64,000 nucleotides of DNA from CAIYYX01 sp035530135 (GTDB lineage Bacteria > Pseudomonadota > Gammaproteobacteria > Burkholderiales > Rhodocyclaceae). How positions within the stretch are numbered: the stretch's first letter is position 1; every line of letters starts with the position of its first letter. The notes beneath the pieces are model-generated. The model made no database searches. It was not told where the DNA came from and saw nothing but the letters and a program-made list of their open reading frames with translations. The DNA is taken from contig DATKVJ010000133.1 of assembly GCA_035530135.1 (NCBI GenBank), positions 1 to 64,000 on the forward strand. Reading direction: 5' to 3'. Shown here in pieces: positions 37,169 to 45,888 of this stretch. The translations under genes and the position numbers were made by a program.

Positions 37169-37756
37169 TTACTCCTGAGCTGGGGTTGTGACTCCCGGCG
37201 CCGCCTTGGCCGGTGCCGTACTGTCGCTGCGCCTGGGTTGGATCACGGCACGGACCCGGTTGTCCTGGCCCGGACCCGAAGGCGCGATGGTGCCGGCCGG
37301 GCCGCTGGTGACCAGATAGTTCTCGGTCTTGCCGTCGTAGGAAATGTACTGGCCGCGCACCTCGTCTCGTCCGCTCTTGATATGGGCGCGCAGGAAGAAC
37401 TGGGCCTTCTCGGTCTTGCCGTCGTATTCGATGCGTTCGGCTTCACCCTCGATGTAATCATTCCTGCCGTCGCGCTTCTGGCGGAAGTGGGCCAAACCAT
37501 CCTCGCCGCCGGTCGCCACGCCGGCCTGAAAGCCGTCTGCATCCTGGGTGACGACCAGCTTCGCGGCACGGATCTGCAGCGTACCCTGGGTGAGCTGAAC
37601 ATGGCCTTCGAAGGTGTGGAGCTTCTTGGCGTCATCCACGGTGATGCGATCCGCTTCGAGGACGACCGGCTTGTCGCGGTCCGCCTTCTCCGCCAGGGCC
37701 GTGACGGGGCTGGCGAGCAAGCAGCCAAGGATGATCATGCCGGCGACAGGTTTCAT
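37169..37756 (-). CDS. lptA: LPS transport periplasmic protein LptA
   Basis: 195 residues with a signal peptide (MIILGCLLASPVTALA) and an OstA/LptA beta-jellyroll: VLEADRITVDDAKKLHTFEGHV, RIEYDGKTEKAQF. It forms the bridge that carries LPS across the periplasm. The C-terminus is Ala/Pro-rich. It overlaps lptC by 4 bases (ATGA). The usual following gene lptB is not here. Confidence 0.9.
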   Translation of the reverse strand: MKPVAGMIILGCLLASPVTALAEKADRDKPVVLEADRITVDDAKKLHTFEGHVQLTQGTLQIRAAKLVVTQDADGFQAGVATGGEDGLAHFRQKRDGRNDYIEGEAERIEYDGKTEKAQFFLRAHIKSGRDEVRGQYISYDGKTENYLVTSGPAGTIAPSGPGQDNRVRAVIQPRRSDSTAPAKAAPGVTTPAQE

Positions 37757-38334
37757 GGGGTAGCGACCTTGTTTCGGTAAATGATGCCGTGGGCCTTGCC
37801 CGTCAGTTGGAAAACCTGGGCCTTGTTGTTGACCTCGAGGCCGCCGCCGGTGATGACGCTCTGGCCCTGGGTGATGGTGACCGGTACGTTGCTGCGGGCG
37901 ATTTCCTGGTCGGGATAGACATTCAGCTCGGTGGTGGTCACCACCAGTTCCGGGCTGTCCGCGGTGGCTGCGCGCACCAGACGCACGTCGCCGACGAGGC
38001 GGACTTCCTTGCCTTCCTTGGTGAGCCAGGCCTGTCGGGCGGTGACCTGGGTCCGCCGGTCGGCGCCGTAATAGGTCAGCGCCGGCGCGCTCACCTCGGT
38101 GCTGTCGTCATCGGTGTAATGGAGCATCTTCTGCGCGGTCAGCACCTGCTGCAGTCCACCGTCGAGGTTGTAGCGACGCACCGTGAAGTTGTTGACGATG
38201 AAGTCGGGGTCGTGGCGCCCCCGGCCGTCGTCGCGGACAGCGTCGCTCTGGGTGGTACGCTCGAGCCAGAAGGTGAGGGCGGCCAAGAGCATCAACAGCA
38301 GCAGCGGCAACAGGTTGGTGCTGGAGAGCTTCAT
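37753..38334 (-). CDS. lptC: LPS export protein LptC
   Basis: 193 residues with one N-terminal membrane helix (LLPLLLLMLLAALTFWL) and a periplasmic OstA-like domain (DFIVNNFTVRRYNLDGG, QVTARQAWLTKEGKEVRLVGDV). It links the LptB2FG motor to LptA. It overlaps both kdsC and lptA by 4 bases, so the four genes are translationally coupled. Confidence 0.9.
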   Translation of the reverse strand: MKLSSTNLLPLLLLMLLAALTFWLERTTQSDAVRDDGRGRHDPDFIVNNFTVRRYNLDGGLQQVLTAQKMLHYTDDDSTEVSAPALTYYGADRRTQVTARQAWLTKEGKEVRLVGDVRLVRAATADSPELVVTTTELNVYPDQEIARSNVPVTITQGQSVITGGGLEVNNKAQVFQLTGKAHGIIYRNKVATP

Positions 38335-38864
38335 AGGCGGGGCGCCAGATAAGGAGCCAAGGCGGCATCGAGCTTGCCTTGGGCCGAGAGAATCAGTTCG
38401 CAGACTTCGCGCACGGCGCCGCGCCCGGCGGTTGCCCGGGAGACGTAATCGACGCGCTCTCGCACCGCCGCGTGGCCGCCGGGGACGCTGGCGGAAAAGC
38501 CGCAGGCACAGAGCAGCGGCAGATCGACCACGTCGTCGCCCATGTAACCGACGTCGGCAAAGTCCAGCCCCAGGCCGTCCAACAGCCCCTGCATGGCGCT
38601 GCGCTTGTCCGCGACGCCCTGGCAGAGCAAGTCGATGCCGAGGTTTTGCGCACGCAGCTCCACCGCGCGCGAGCTTCGCCCAGTGATGATGGCGAGCCGG
38701 ATGCCGGCACCGGCGAGCATCTTCAGGCCGTGACCGTCGATGCTGCTGAAAGCCTTCATCTCGTCGCCCTGGGCCGTGAAGTAGAGCGTGCCGTCGGTTA
38801 GCACGCCGTCGACGTCGAAGGCCATCAGCTTCAGTTTGCGTGCGCGGTCCGGGGTGGGCATCAC
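38331..38864 (-). CDS. kdsC: 3-deoxy-D-manno-octulosonate 8-phosphate phosphatase KdsC
   Basis: 177-residue HAD phosphatase of the C0 tetrameric type, making Kdo for lipid A. The nucleophile Asp is in AFDVDGVLTDG, Thr/Ser and Lys motifs follow, and the acidic motif is GYMGDDVVDLPLL. It sits between kdsD and lptC in the standard order, overlapping each by 4 bases. Confidence 0.93.
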   Translation of the reverse strand: MMPTPDRARKLKLMAFDVDGVLTDGTLYFTAQGDEMKAFSSIDGHGLKMLAGAGIRLAIITGRSSRAVELRAQNLGIDLLCQGVADKRSAMQGLLDGLGLDFADVGYMGDDVVDLPLLCACGFSASVPGGHAAVRERVDYVSRATAGRGAVREVCELILSAQGKLDAALAPYLAPRL

Positions 38865-39862
38865 ACCACCTTGGCGCGGAACAGGTCGTGCATGTTGAGT
38901 GCGCCGCAGAGGCCGCCGTCAGCGTCTACGACCAGCAACTGCAGGATCTTGTGCTCCTCCATCAGTTGCACCGCCTCGACCGCGAGGCGCTCGGGCAGGA
39001 TGGTGCGCGGCCGGCGCGTCATGACCTCCCCGACCGAGGTATGGCGCAGATCGCCGAACTTCTCCATGGCGCGGCGCAGGTCGCCATCGGTGAAGATGCC
39101 AGCGAGCGCCTGATCTTCCGAGATGACGGCGGTCATCCCCATGCCGCCCCTCGAAATGGCCGTGATCGCCTCGGGCACCGACGTTTTTTCACCCACCCTC
39201 GGCACGGAGAGCGCCGGGCGCATGACGTCCCGGACGTGGGTCAGCAGCCTGCGGCCGAGCGCGCCGCCGGGATGGGAACGGGCGAAGTCCGCGGCCGAGA
39301 AGCCCCGGGCATCCAGGAGCGCCACGGCCAGCGCGTCGCCCAGCGCCAGCGCCGCCGTCGTGCTGGCGGTGGGGGCGAGATTGAGCGGGCAGGCTTCCTC
39401 CTTGACGCCGGCGTCGAGATAGGCGTCTGCTTCCCTGGCCAGCGACGATTGCGGATTGCCGGAGATCGCGATCAGCCGGGCGCCCTGGCGCTTGATGAGC
39501 GGCACGATGGTCAGCAGTTCGTCGTTCTCGCCGGAGTAGGACAGGGCGATCAGCACGTCGTCCTGGGTGATCATCCCCAGGTCGCCATGCACCGCTTCGG
39601 CGGCGTGCACAAAATGTGCAGGGGTCCCTGTGCTGGCCAGGGTCGCCGCGATCTTGCGGGCGATGTGGCCGGACTTGCCGATGCCGCTGACGATGACCCG
39701 ACCGCGGCAGGCCAAGATCAGTTCGAGCGCGCTGAGAAAGCCGCAGCCCAAGCCATCGCCCAGGGCGGCAACCGCTTCTGCTTCGATCTGCAGCACCCGT
39801 CGGGCCATGTCCAGGGCGCGCGAGTTGGCAGGGGTGGCAGTGGGCTTGCCGGTTTGGCTCAT
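38861..39862 (-). CDS. kdsD: D-arabinose 5-phosphate isomerase KdsD
   Basis: 333 residues: an N-terminal SIS domain (VSGIGKSGHIARKIAATLAS, SYSGENDEL) and two CBS domains (about 205-330). It converts ribulose 5-phosphate to arabinose 5-phosphate, the first step to Kdo. First gene of the kdsD-kdsC-lptC-lptA unit. TATAAT on the minus strand at 39891-39896, 28 bases upstream, is a likely minus-10. Confidence 0.93.
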   Translation of the reverse strand: MSQTGKPTATPANSRALDMARRVLQIEAEAVAALGDGLGCGFLSALELILACRGRVIVSGIGKSGHIARKIAATLASTGTPAHFVHAAEAVHGDLGMITQDDVLIALSYSGENDELLTIVPLIKRQGARLIAISGNPQSSLAREADAYLDAGVKEEACPLNLAPTASTTAALALGDALAVALLDARGFSAADFARSHPGGALGRRLLTHVRDVMRPALSVPRVGEKTSVPEAITAISRGGMGMTAVISEDQALAGIFTDGDLRRAMEKFGDLRHTSVGEVMTRRPRTILPERLAVEAVQLMEEHKILQLLVVDADGGLCGALNMHDLFRAKVV

Positions 39863-39890
39863 GTTGGCTATGCAGTTATGATCTTGCCAA

Positions 39891-39896
39891 TTATAA
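39891..39896 (-). promoter_or_regulatory. Candidate minus-10 of the kdsD operon
   Basis: Perfect TATAAT on the minus strand in the 52-base divergent gap between kdsD and the KefC-like gene; no good minus-35. Confidence 0.4.
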
Positions 39897-39914
39897 CCGC
39901 GCCGCTGCCTTTAC

Positions 39915-41891
39915 ATGGGCAACACCCTCGAACTCGTCGTGCTACTCCTGGCCTCGGCCGTGCTGGTGATCGCGCTGTTCCGCGCGCTCAATCTGCCGCC
40001 GGTGCTAGGCTACCTGCTGGTCGGCGCGGCCATCGGGCCGCACGCGGGCAATCTCCTACCCGAGTCGGCCGAGCCGCGCCGGTTGGCGGAGTTCGGCGTG
40101 GTGTTCCTGATGTTTACCATCGGCCTCGAATTCTCCCTGCCGCGGCTCACGAGCATGAAACGCATCGTCTTCGGCCTTGGCCTGGCGCAGGTATTGGTCA
40201 CCGCGGCCGCGATCCTACTCGCCGCCTGGTCGTTGGGGCTGTCGTGGCAAGGGGCGCTGGCGCTAGGCGGCGCGCTGGCGATGTCATCGACCGCGGTGGC
40301 CAGCAAGCTCCTGGTGGAACGCGCGGAGCTGGACTCCGCCCACGGCAGTCAGGTCATGGGCGTGCTGCTGTTCCAGGACATCGCCGTGGTGCCGCTGTTG
40401 ATTCTCCTGCCGGCGCTCGCCGGCGCTAGCGATTCGCTCGCTGGAACGCTGGGCACAGCCGCGTTGAAGGCAGCTGCGGTGCTGGCCGTGGTGCTGTTCT
40501 TCGGGCAGCGCCTGATGCGCGCGTGGTTTACCGTCGTCGCCAGGCGCAAATCGGCCGAGCTGTTCATGTTGAACGTGCTGCTGATCACCCTGGGTCTGGC
40601 CTATCTGACCCAACTCGCCGGCCTGTCGCTGGCGCTGGGCGCCTTCCTGGCGGGAATGCTGATCTCCGAGACGGAATACCGCTTCGAGGTCGAGCAGGAC
40701 ATCAAGCCGTTCCGCGACGTGTTGCTCGGCCTGTTTTTCATCACCATCGGCACCCTCCTCGATCCGGGCCTGATCGCGGCCCATTTCCTGGCGGTCATCG
40801 CCGTGCTGGCCGGATTGCTGGCGCTGAAGCTTTTCATCGCCGCCGGTCTAGCGCGGCTGTTCGGCGCGGCGCCCGGGGAGGCGCTGCGCACCGGCCTGTG
40901 GCTTTGCGCCGGCGGCGAGTTCGGCTTCGTGCTCCTGGGGCTGGTGATCGATCAGCGGCTGGTCGGCGGCGACCAGGTGCAGGTGGTGCTGGCCGCGCTG
41001 GTGCTGTCGCTGTTGGCCCTGCCGCTGCTGATCCACTTCAGCGACCGGATCGTGCTGCGCCTGATCGCCTCGGAATGGCTGATGCGCTCGATCGCCCTGA
41101 CCCAGATCGCCGCCCGCTCGATCACCAGCGACAAACACGCCATCCTCTGCGGCTACGGCCGGACCGGTCAGCACCTGGCGCGTTTCCTGGAAAAGGAGAA
41201 CGTCTCCTACGTTGCGCTCGATCTCGACCCGGAGCGCGTGCGCGAAGCGGCTGCGGCCGGCGATACCGTGGCCTACGGCGATGCCTCCAGGCGCGAGTCC
41301 TTGATCGCAGCCGGCATTCATCGCGCCGATGTGGTGGTGGTGACTTCGAACGATCCCCAGCTCGCCCTGCGGGTACTCCACCACGTGCGCGAGTTGCGGC
41401 CGGGACTGCCGGTGGTGGTGCGCGCCGCCGAGGACTCGGACGTCGAGCGCTTCGCCGCCGCCGGAGCGGCGGAGGTGGTGCCCGAGGCGCTGGAGTCCTC
41501 GGTGATGCTGGCAACCCACGCCCTGGCACTGCTCGGCGTGCCCATGCATCGCGTCATCAAGCGTCTGCGCGAGATGAGGGAGCAGCGCTATGTGCTGCTG
41601 CGCGGCTTCTTTCACGGCGCCACCGACAGCAGCGATCAACTCTCCGAGGCGCAGCAGCCGCGCCTGCATTCGGTCGTGCTGACGACGGGTGCGCGCGGCA
41701 TCGGTAGCCATCTGGGAGAGCTGGCGCTGGACGAAGTCGGGGCGACCGTCTCGGCCATCCGCCGTCGCGGTATCCGTCGCGTCGATTGCGGTCCCGAGAC
41801 CCGCCTCGAGGCCGGCGATGTCGTCGTCGTGCTTGGGGTGCCCACGGCCGTGGCGGCGGCCGAGGAGCGCTTGCTCAAGGGTCGGGTTTAG
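39915..41891 (+). CDS. KefB/KefC-like cation:proton antiporter with TrkA-N domain
   Basis: 658 residues. The N-terminal ~390 residues form a CPA2 antiporter with about 12 membrane helices (LPPVLGYLLVGAAIGPHAG, TIGLEFSLPRL, FQDIAVVPLLIL). A RCK/TrkA-N domain follows (ILCGYGRTGQHLARFL, about 410-530) and then a TrkA-C domain (about 570-655). It moves K+ or Na+ against H+. The C-terminal ligand domain is typical of KefC and YbaL. It diverges from kdsD. Confidence 0.85.
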   Translation: MGNTLELVVLLLASAVLVIALFRALNLPPVLGYLLVGAAIGPHAGNLLPESAEPRRLAEFGVVFLMFTIGLEFSLPRLTSMKRIVFGLGLAQVLVTAAAILLAAWSLGLSWQGALALGGALAMSSTAVASKLLVERAELDSAHGSQVMGVLLFQDIAVVPLLILLPALAGASDSLAGTLGTAALKAAAVLAVVLFFGQRLMRAWFTVVARRKSAELFMLNVLLITLGLAYLTQLAGLSLALGAFLAGMLISETEYRFEVEQDIKPFRDVLLGLFFITIGTLLDPGLIAAHFLAVIAVLAGLLALKLFIAAGLARLFGAAPGEALRTGLWLCAGGEFGFVLLGLVIDQRLVGGDQVQVVLAALVLSLLALPLLIHFSDRIVLRLIASEWLMRSIALTQIAARSITSDKHAILCGYGRTGQHLARFLEKENVSYVALDLDPERVREAAAAGDTVAYGDASRRESLIAAGIHRADVVVVTSNDPQLALRVLHHVRELRPGLPVVVRAAEDSDVERFAAAGAAEVVPEALESSVMLATHALALLGVPMHRVIKRLREMREQRYVLLRGFFHGATDSSDQLSEAQQPRLHSVVLTTGARGIGSHLGELALDEVGATVSAIRRRGIRRVDCGPETRLEAGDVVVVLGVPTAVAAAEERLLKGRV

Positions 41892-41913
41892 CACCTGCTC
41901 CTCGGCATAAACA

Positions 41914-41962
41914 CCCGGGGTTGTCACCGGATAGAAGCTTCCTGATGACAAACGGGCACTAG
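41914..41962. terminator. Hairpin between convergent antiporter and prepilin genes, repeat-like
   Basis: TTGTCA (41921-41926) pairs with TGACAA (41946-41951), with outer CCCG/CGGG pairing. The right end GACAAACGGGCACTAG overlaps the prepilin stop, almost the same as the right end of the hairpin at 27766-27815. It probably ends transcription from both sides. Confidence 0.45.
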
Positions 41963-42630
41963 ATCGACTTGCACACCGTATACTGCTCGGATTCGTCTGC
42001 CACGTTGTAGCCGTCGGCATTGGACAGCGCGGTACTTCGGGTGATGTTGACCGGGCAGCCCCGGGCCACCGCACTCTTGTGCTGGCTGTAGGCGCGCAGG
42101 GAGCCCGTTCCCGGGCGGCCGTCATCGACCCGGATGTCGAGTGCCTCGGCGATCTTGCCGCTGAGATTGGTCGAGCACAGAACCAGGCCGCCGATTTCGA
42201 TCGCGGTCGCGGGGCCTGTTCCCGTCTGGACGCCGATGAGACCACCCAGCGCGTTTTGGGGTTGCGCGCTGCTGGCCGGGTCTCCCGCCACCAGACCGGA
42301 TAGGCGCAGATGCCGCCAGAAATTGGTCGACTCGCTGGCGCTACCCGGGTCGGCGCAGAACTCCCCGCCGACCGTTCCGCCCCGGTCTCCGCTGGGCACG
42401 TCGGCGCCCCAGCGCAACGATGCGCCGCTATCGTCGCCGGGCAGACTGGCGTAACGATCCTGATAGGCATAGACGGCGGCGGCAGTGCCGCTCAAGTCAT
42501 TGGCGAGACTCCTGATCCTGGCGCTGTTGATCAGCTCTTGACCCTTGAGCACGCCGCCCAGCAGCAAGCCGACGATGACCAGCACGATGGCGATTTCGAC
42601 GAGGGTGAAACCCGGTTGTCTATGGGACAT
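41959..42630 (-). CDS. Prepilin-type protein with GFTLVE N-terminus
   Basis: 223 residues. The class III-type leader ends at Gly before FTLVEIAIVLVIVGLLLGG, so it is a substrate for a prepilin peptidase, with Glu at mature position 5. The C-terminal part has two or three Cys residues and a Gly/Ser-rich globular domain. ATG 42630 (MSHRQPG) has GGAGG just upstream; ATG 42642 is less likely. Last gene of the pilus locus, separated from the previous one by 80 bases and a hairpin, so it may be expressed differently; it could be the main pilin, which is not shown. Confidence 0.8.
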   Translation of the reverse strand: MSHRQPGFTLVEIAIVLVIVGLLLGGVLKGQELINSARIRSLANDLSGTAAAVYAYQDRYASLPGDDSGASLRWGADVPSGDRGGTVGGEFCADPGSASESTNFWRHLRLSGLVAGDPASSAQPQNALGGLIGVQTGTGPATAIEIGGLVLCSTNLSGKIAEALDIRVDDGRPGTGSLRAYSQHKSAVARGCPVNITRSTALSNADGYNVADESEQYTVCKSI

Positions 42631-42700
42631 CTTGACCTCCATCCATCAATGCATATGTCATGGAATGAGTGTCCAGGATTCGGGCGCCTCGGTCAAGACT

Positions 42701-42718
42701 TGCCCTGCGTTCAGGGCA
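42701..42718 (-). promoter_or_regulatory. Hairpin inside the pilus locus, over a stop codon
   Basis: TGCCCTG (42701-42707), loop CGTT, CAGGGCA (42712-42718), overlapping the stop of the second prepilin gene. No T-run on the minus strand, so an mRNA-stability or attenuation element is as likely as a terminator. Confidence 0.4.
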
Positions 42719-43466
42719 GGCGGCCGGCGGCGACCATGCGGTTGTAGAGTATGTTCGGCGATAGCCAGACCAGCAGGTCGTCGAATTCGCCACCGGGGGC
42801 ACCGGCCGGTGCCTCCTCGTGGGCGACGAAGACGCGGTCACCGTTTAGGTTGGCCGCCTCGTCGGCGCCCCGGCCGGCCGTCGCCGAATTCCGCCCGGTC
42901 GAGAAGACGACGGCGACGGCGGCCCTGCTCAAGGCGCTGCCCGCGGTGCAGTCGGCGTTGGCCGACCCCGGGCGGCTGATCGAGACGCTATCCCGGCAGA
43001 TTTGCAGGTCGGCGGCGGGCGGTGATCCATTCTCGCGCCAGAATTTGGCGATGCCGTTGCTGGTCGTGAAGCTACCGGGAGCCGCGGCAGGTGCCGCGGT
43101 GACGGCGTAGCGCAGCCGATTGCCCCAGGCGTCCAGGACATAGCCCTGGTTGTCGCTCGGCGACAGTCCCAGGGTCACGCCGGGCAAGAAGCCGTCGGCC
43201 ACCCCGCCGACACTCAAGGGGCAGGCGCCGACACCCGCTTCGGCGCCGCCGGCGCCAGCTGCGGCCGGACAGGGCAGCCGGCCATTGGCGACGGCGAAGC
43301 CCTGCAGGGCTTCGCGCGCCTGGTGCAGGCTGCTGCGCGTCTCTGCCGTCCGGCGCAAATCGATCTGGGTCGCCAGGGGCATCAGCATGCCGCCCGCGAG
43401 CAAGCCGACGACAACCAGCACGATCGCCAGCTCGGGCAGGGAGAAGCCTATGCTCTCGCCCCTCAT
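42711..43466 (-). CDS. Prepilin-type protein with GFSLPE N-terminus
   Basis: 251 residues. IGFSLPELAIVLVVVGLLAGG is a prepilin-type leader site with Pro at mature +4 and Glu at +5. It then has an LPCPA motif (GRLPCPAAAG) shared with the neighbouring large protein, and several Cys. ATG 43466 overlaps the stop of the upstream gene (ATGA); GTG 43472 is an alternative. Probably a minor pilin. Confidence 0.75.
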   Translation of the reverse strand: MRGESIGFSLPELAIVLVVVGLLAGGMLMPLATQIDLRRTAETRSSLHQAREALQGFAVANGRLPCPAAAGAGGAEAGVGACPLSVGGVADGFLPGVTLGLSPSDNQGYVLDAWGNRLRYAVTAAPAAAPGSFTTSNGIAKFWRENGSPPAADLQICRDSVSISRPGSANADCTAGSALSRAAVAVVFSTGRNSATAGRGADEAANLNGDRVFVAHEEAPAGAPGGEFDDLLVWLSPNILYNRMVAAGRLP

Positions 43467-44854
43467 GGGCACGGCGCGACCCTCAAACCGGTATCGATGC
43501 AGTAGAGCCGGTCATTGAAACTGGCGGAGGCCGGCCCGCTCCGATAGTCGGCATCGCCCCCGGCATCGGGATGGCTGGCGCTGTTGCGGTCTTCGAGGTA
43601 ATTGGCGATCCGGGCCTTGTCTGCGGGAGACTTGCGGCGCTGGCCGGCGAGTCTGTCGTTCGCGAACATGACGATGGCGGCGTAGGCGCCGGAACCGTCG
43701 GTACTCAGGCATGGAGGGCACGCGCCGGGCGGCGCCGCGGCCGGAGCGAAGCCGCCGGCGGTGGCGTAGAAGAGCTGGTCCTTCCAGTTCTTGTACCACT
43801 CGTCATCCTTGGCCGTCCAGACCTCCGGGCAAGCGCGGTCGAGGTTGTCCGAGCCCATAGCGTTGTCGGTCGCGCTCCGCGAATGCTTGAGACGAAACGG
43901 CAGCCGTCCCGAGAGGGCGCCGACCTGGTCCTCGTAGCTGGTGTTGGCAGAATAGTCGGCGAGCGCCAGCGGCGCCGCCCAGGGCAGACGCCGGTCGTCC
44001 GGCCCGGCAGCGTTTCTTGCGCCATAGGCGGCGATGCACTGCGTCATGCCCCGGGTCAAACCGTCGAGCGCCGCCTGAAAGTCGGCGCGTTTCTTGATCG
44101 CGGCGAAGATGTCGTGCGGAGTGACGACGATCAAGCGGTCATTGACGCCGTTGCCGGCGCCGCCGGCAATGAAGGTCGACACCGCGCCGGCGCCATGCGC
44201 GGGCGCCGAATTGTCGGCGCCGCCGTAGGCCTCGAGATAATTGGCCGGCTTGTGATTGCCGCCGCAGATGGCGATGTCAGCAGCCGGGCTGCGGTCTTGT
44301 ACTCCCGTGGCGGGGCCAGGCGCGAAAATGACCGCGGCGGCACGCTCTTCGGCCTCGGCGCCGGCGATCATCGAGCGGCCATCGGCGCCTTGCACCGCCA
44401 GTTGGCCGTCGGTATCCCAGTTCATCACGTCGGTGCCGGGATTGTTCTTGTAGCTGCCCGACACGGCGTACCAGAGGCACTCGCGGGAGCCGTCCTTCAG
44501 CGCTTCCAGGCCCAGGGTCCGCCACGGCAAGCGTCCGATGGCGCTGTCGTTCTTCGTGCCGCAGGACGGGTCGGCGCTGCCTTCGGGCGCGGCCGAGTTC
44601 CCCGATTCCGGACAGGGGAGATAGCCCGGCACCTTGTTCGGATGCGCATCGCCATAGGTGAGCGCATAGGCGATCAGCGCTTCCTTAGCTTGGGCCAGGG
44701 CGGCGTCGCTGATTTCGTCGCGCCTCGACTTTATCCGGGCGGGGGTCAGCTGCCCGACGAACAGCGTCAGGGCCGCCAGCACCAGCAAGGCGAGCAGCAT
44801 CAGTAATGCCAGTCCCTGCTGCCGGAGGCTCGCGGTGCAGCGTAGCGCGTTCAT
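43463..44854 (-). CDS. Large PilX-like pilus-locus protein
   Basis: 463 residues. The N-terminus RQQGLALLMLLALLVLAALTL is a membrane helix in the style of PilX-type minor pilins, lacking the conserved Glu at position 5. The large extracellular part has an LPCPE motif and about ten Cys, suggesting disulfide bonding. ATG 44854 overlaps the upstream stop (ATGA); the ORF runs further but the extra residues are Arg/His/Pro-rich shadow. Function in the pilus tip or assembly is inferred only from position. Confidence 0.72.
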   Translation of the reverse strand: MNALRCTASLRQQGLALLMLLALLVLAALTLFVGQLTPARIKSRRDEISDAALAQAKEALIAYALTYGDAHPNKVPGYLPCPESGNSAAPEGSADPSCGTKNDSAIGRLPWRTLGLEALKDGSRECLWYAVSGSYKNNPGTDVMNWDTDGQLAVQGADGRSMIAGAEAEERAAAVIFAPGPATGVQDRSPAADIAICGGNHKPANYLEAYGGADNSAPAHGAGAVSTFIAGGAGNGVNDRLIVVTPHDIFAAIKKRADFQAALDGLTRGMTQCIAAYGARNAAGPDDRRLPWAAPLALADYSANTSYEDQVGALSGRLPFRLKHSRSATDNAMGSDNLDRACPEVWTAKDDEWYKNWKDQLFYATAGGFAPAAAPPGACPPCLSTDGSGAYAAIVMFANDRLAGQRRKSPADKARIANYLEDRNSASHPDAGGDADYRSGPASASFNDRLYCIDTGLRVAPCP

Positions 44855-45288
44855 CGTTTCCCGCCGCGGATGCGGATGCTGCCGCCGGCCAGGCCATCGT
44901 CCCGCTTCCGCGTGGCGCGGTTGACCGATTCGCCGACCCGCAGTCTCACCGGGGCGCCGCCCTGGATGCCGAGCGTGACGCGGGACGGATCCTGTGGTGA
45001 GGGGAAGATGCGGATGCCTGGAATCCCCCCGCGCTGCGCCACGCCGTTGATCCATATCACGGTTCTGCCATCGGAGCGGCGCACGACGCCGTCGATGACC
45101 AGCAGGGCGCTGTCCGTCGGCGGCTGCCGGTCGCCGTTGCGCTGCCTATCGAGCCTGCTGCGCTGTTCGGGGGTGAAGAACAGGCTGCCGAGACCGGCCG
45201 CCAGCGCCGGCCGGGTAGCGGACGTCAGCGCCAGGGCGACGGCAAGTGTCGCAAGGGCTGCCGCCGGCGCTGCAGGAGTCGCGCTCAT
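44851..45288 (-). CDS. MshK-like pilus biogenesis protein
   Basis: 145 residues with a signal peptide (LATLAVALALTSATRPALAA), then LGSLFFTPEQRSRLD and LVIDGVVRRSDGRTVIWING, a pattern seen in MshK and PilP-like periplasmic proteins. It ends in VRIRGGKR-type basic residues. Start ATG 45288 overlaps the previous stop by 4 bases. The role is inferred from position after the MshI/J-like genes. Confidence 0.68.
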   Translation of the reverse strand: MSATPAAPAAALATLAVALALTSATRPALAAGLGSLFFTPEQRSRLDRQRNGDRQPPTDSALLVIDGVVRRSDGRTVIWINGVAQRGGIPGIRIFPSPQDPSRVTLGIQGGAPVRLRVGESVNRATRKRDDGLAGGSIRIRGGKR

Positions 45289-45881
45289 TTCCCTTCGCCC
45301 AGGGTGATCCAGTCGATGCTGCACGTCGCTGCGAGCAGGGCCGCCGCCCCCTGCGGTTCGCCGCTATCCGGCAGCCGCTCCAGCCTGCAGCTGCGCAGGC
45401 GAGTGTAGGCGCTTGCTGTGGCGCGCAGGTCGGAGAGAAAGCCGAGCAGATCCTCCTCGTGCAGCAATTGCAGCTCTAGCGTCATCTTGCTGGACATCAG
45501 TTCGACTCCAGCATCGCCGCGTTCGATCGGCTGCTGCGGCGCCAGCTCGAAACGCAAGGCGAAGATTCCCCGCTGCGCCTTGATCCGATGGATCTGTTCG
45601 ACCCATGAGAGCCGGTCCTCCTGGCCGAGGTAGCCGTGTTTCTTGAATTCGCGGTAGCGGGCGAGCGTTCGCCCGATTGCTTGTTCCTCGCCGTGCGTTC
45701 CCGACAGCCGGTGCTGCATTTCCTGACGCTGCGCCAGTGCCCGGCCGTGGCTCTGGCGCGCCGTCTGCACCAGCCCCAGTGAGACCAGCACCAAGCCCAC
45801 GCCGCAGAGCGATAGCGTCAAGGCCAGAACGAGGCGCCCGCGGATCAGCGCCAGGTCGCGGAATTCCAGGGGCAGTCTCAT
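45285..45881 (-). CDS. MshJ/PilO-like pilus assembly protein
   Basis: 198 residues: one N-terminal membrane helix (LVLALTLSLCGVGLVLVSLG), a coiled-coil and a PilO-like alpha-beta domain. ATG 45881 (MRLPLEF) is 7 bases after the MshI-like stop. Its stop overlaps the MshK-like start. Confidence 0.7.
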   Translation of the reverse strand: MRLPLEFRDLALIRGRLVLALTLSLCGVGLVLVSLGLVQTARQSHGRALAQRQEMQHRLSGTHGEEQAIGRTLARYREFKKHGYLGQEDRLSWVEQIHRIKAQRGIFALRFELAPQQPIERGDAGVELMSSKMTLELQLLHEEDLLGFLSDLRATASAYTRLRSCRLERLPDSGEPQGAAALLAATCSIDWITLGEGK

Positions 45882-45888
45882 GGCAGGG

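Noticed and set aside
40848..42470. 540-codon antisense frame over the KefC-like and prepilin region
   Set aside because: Spans the end of two real genes on opposite strands and lacks any domain.
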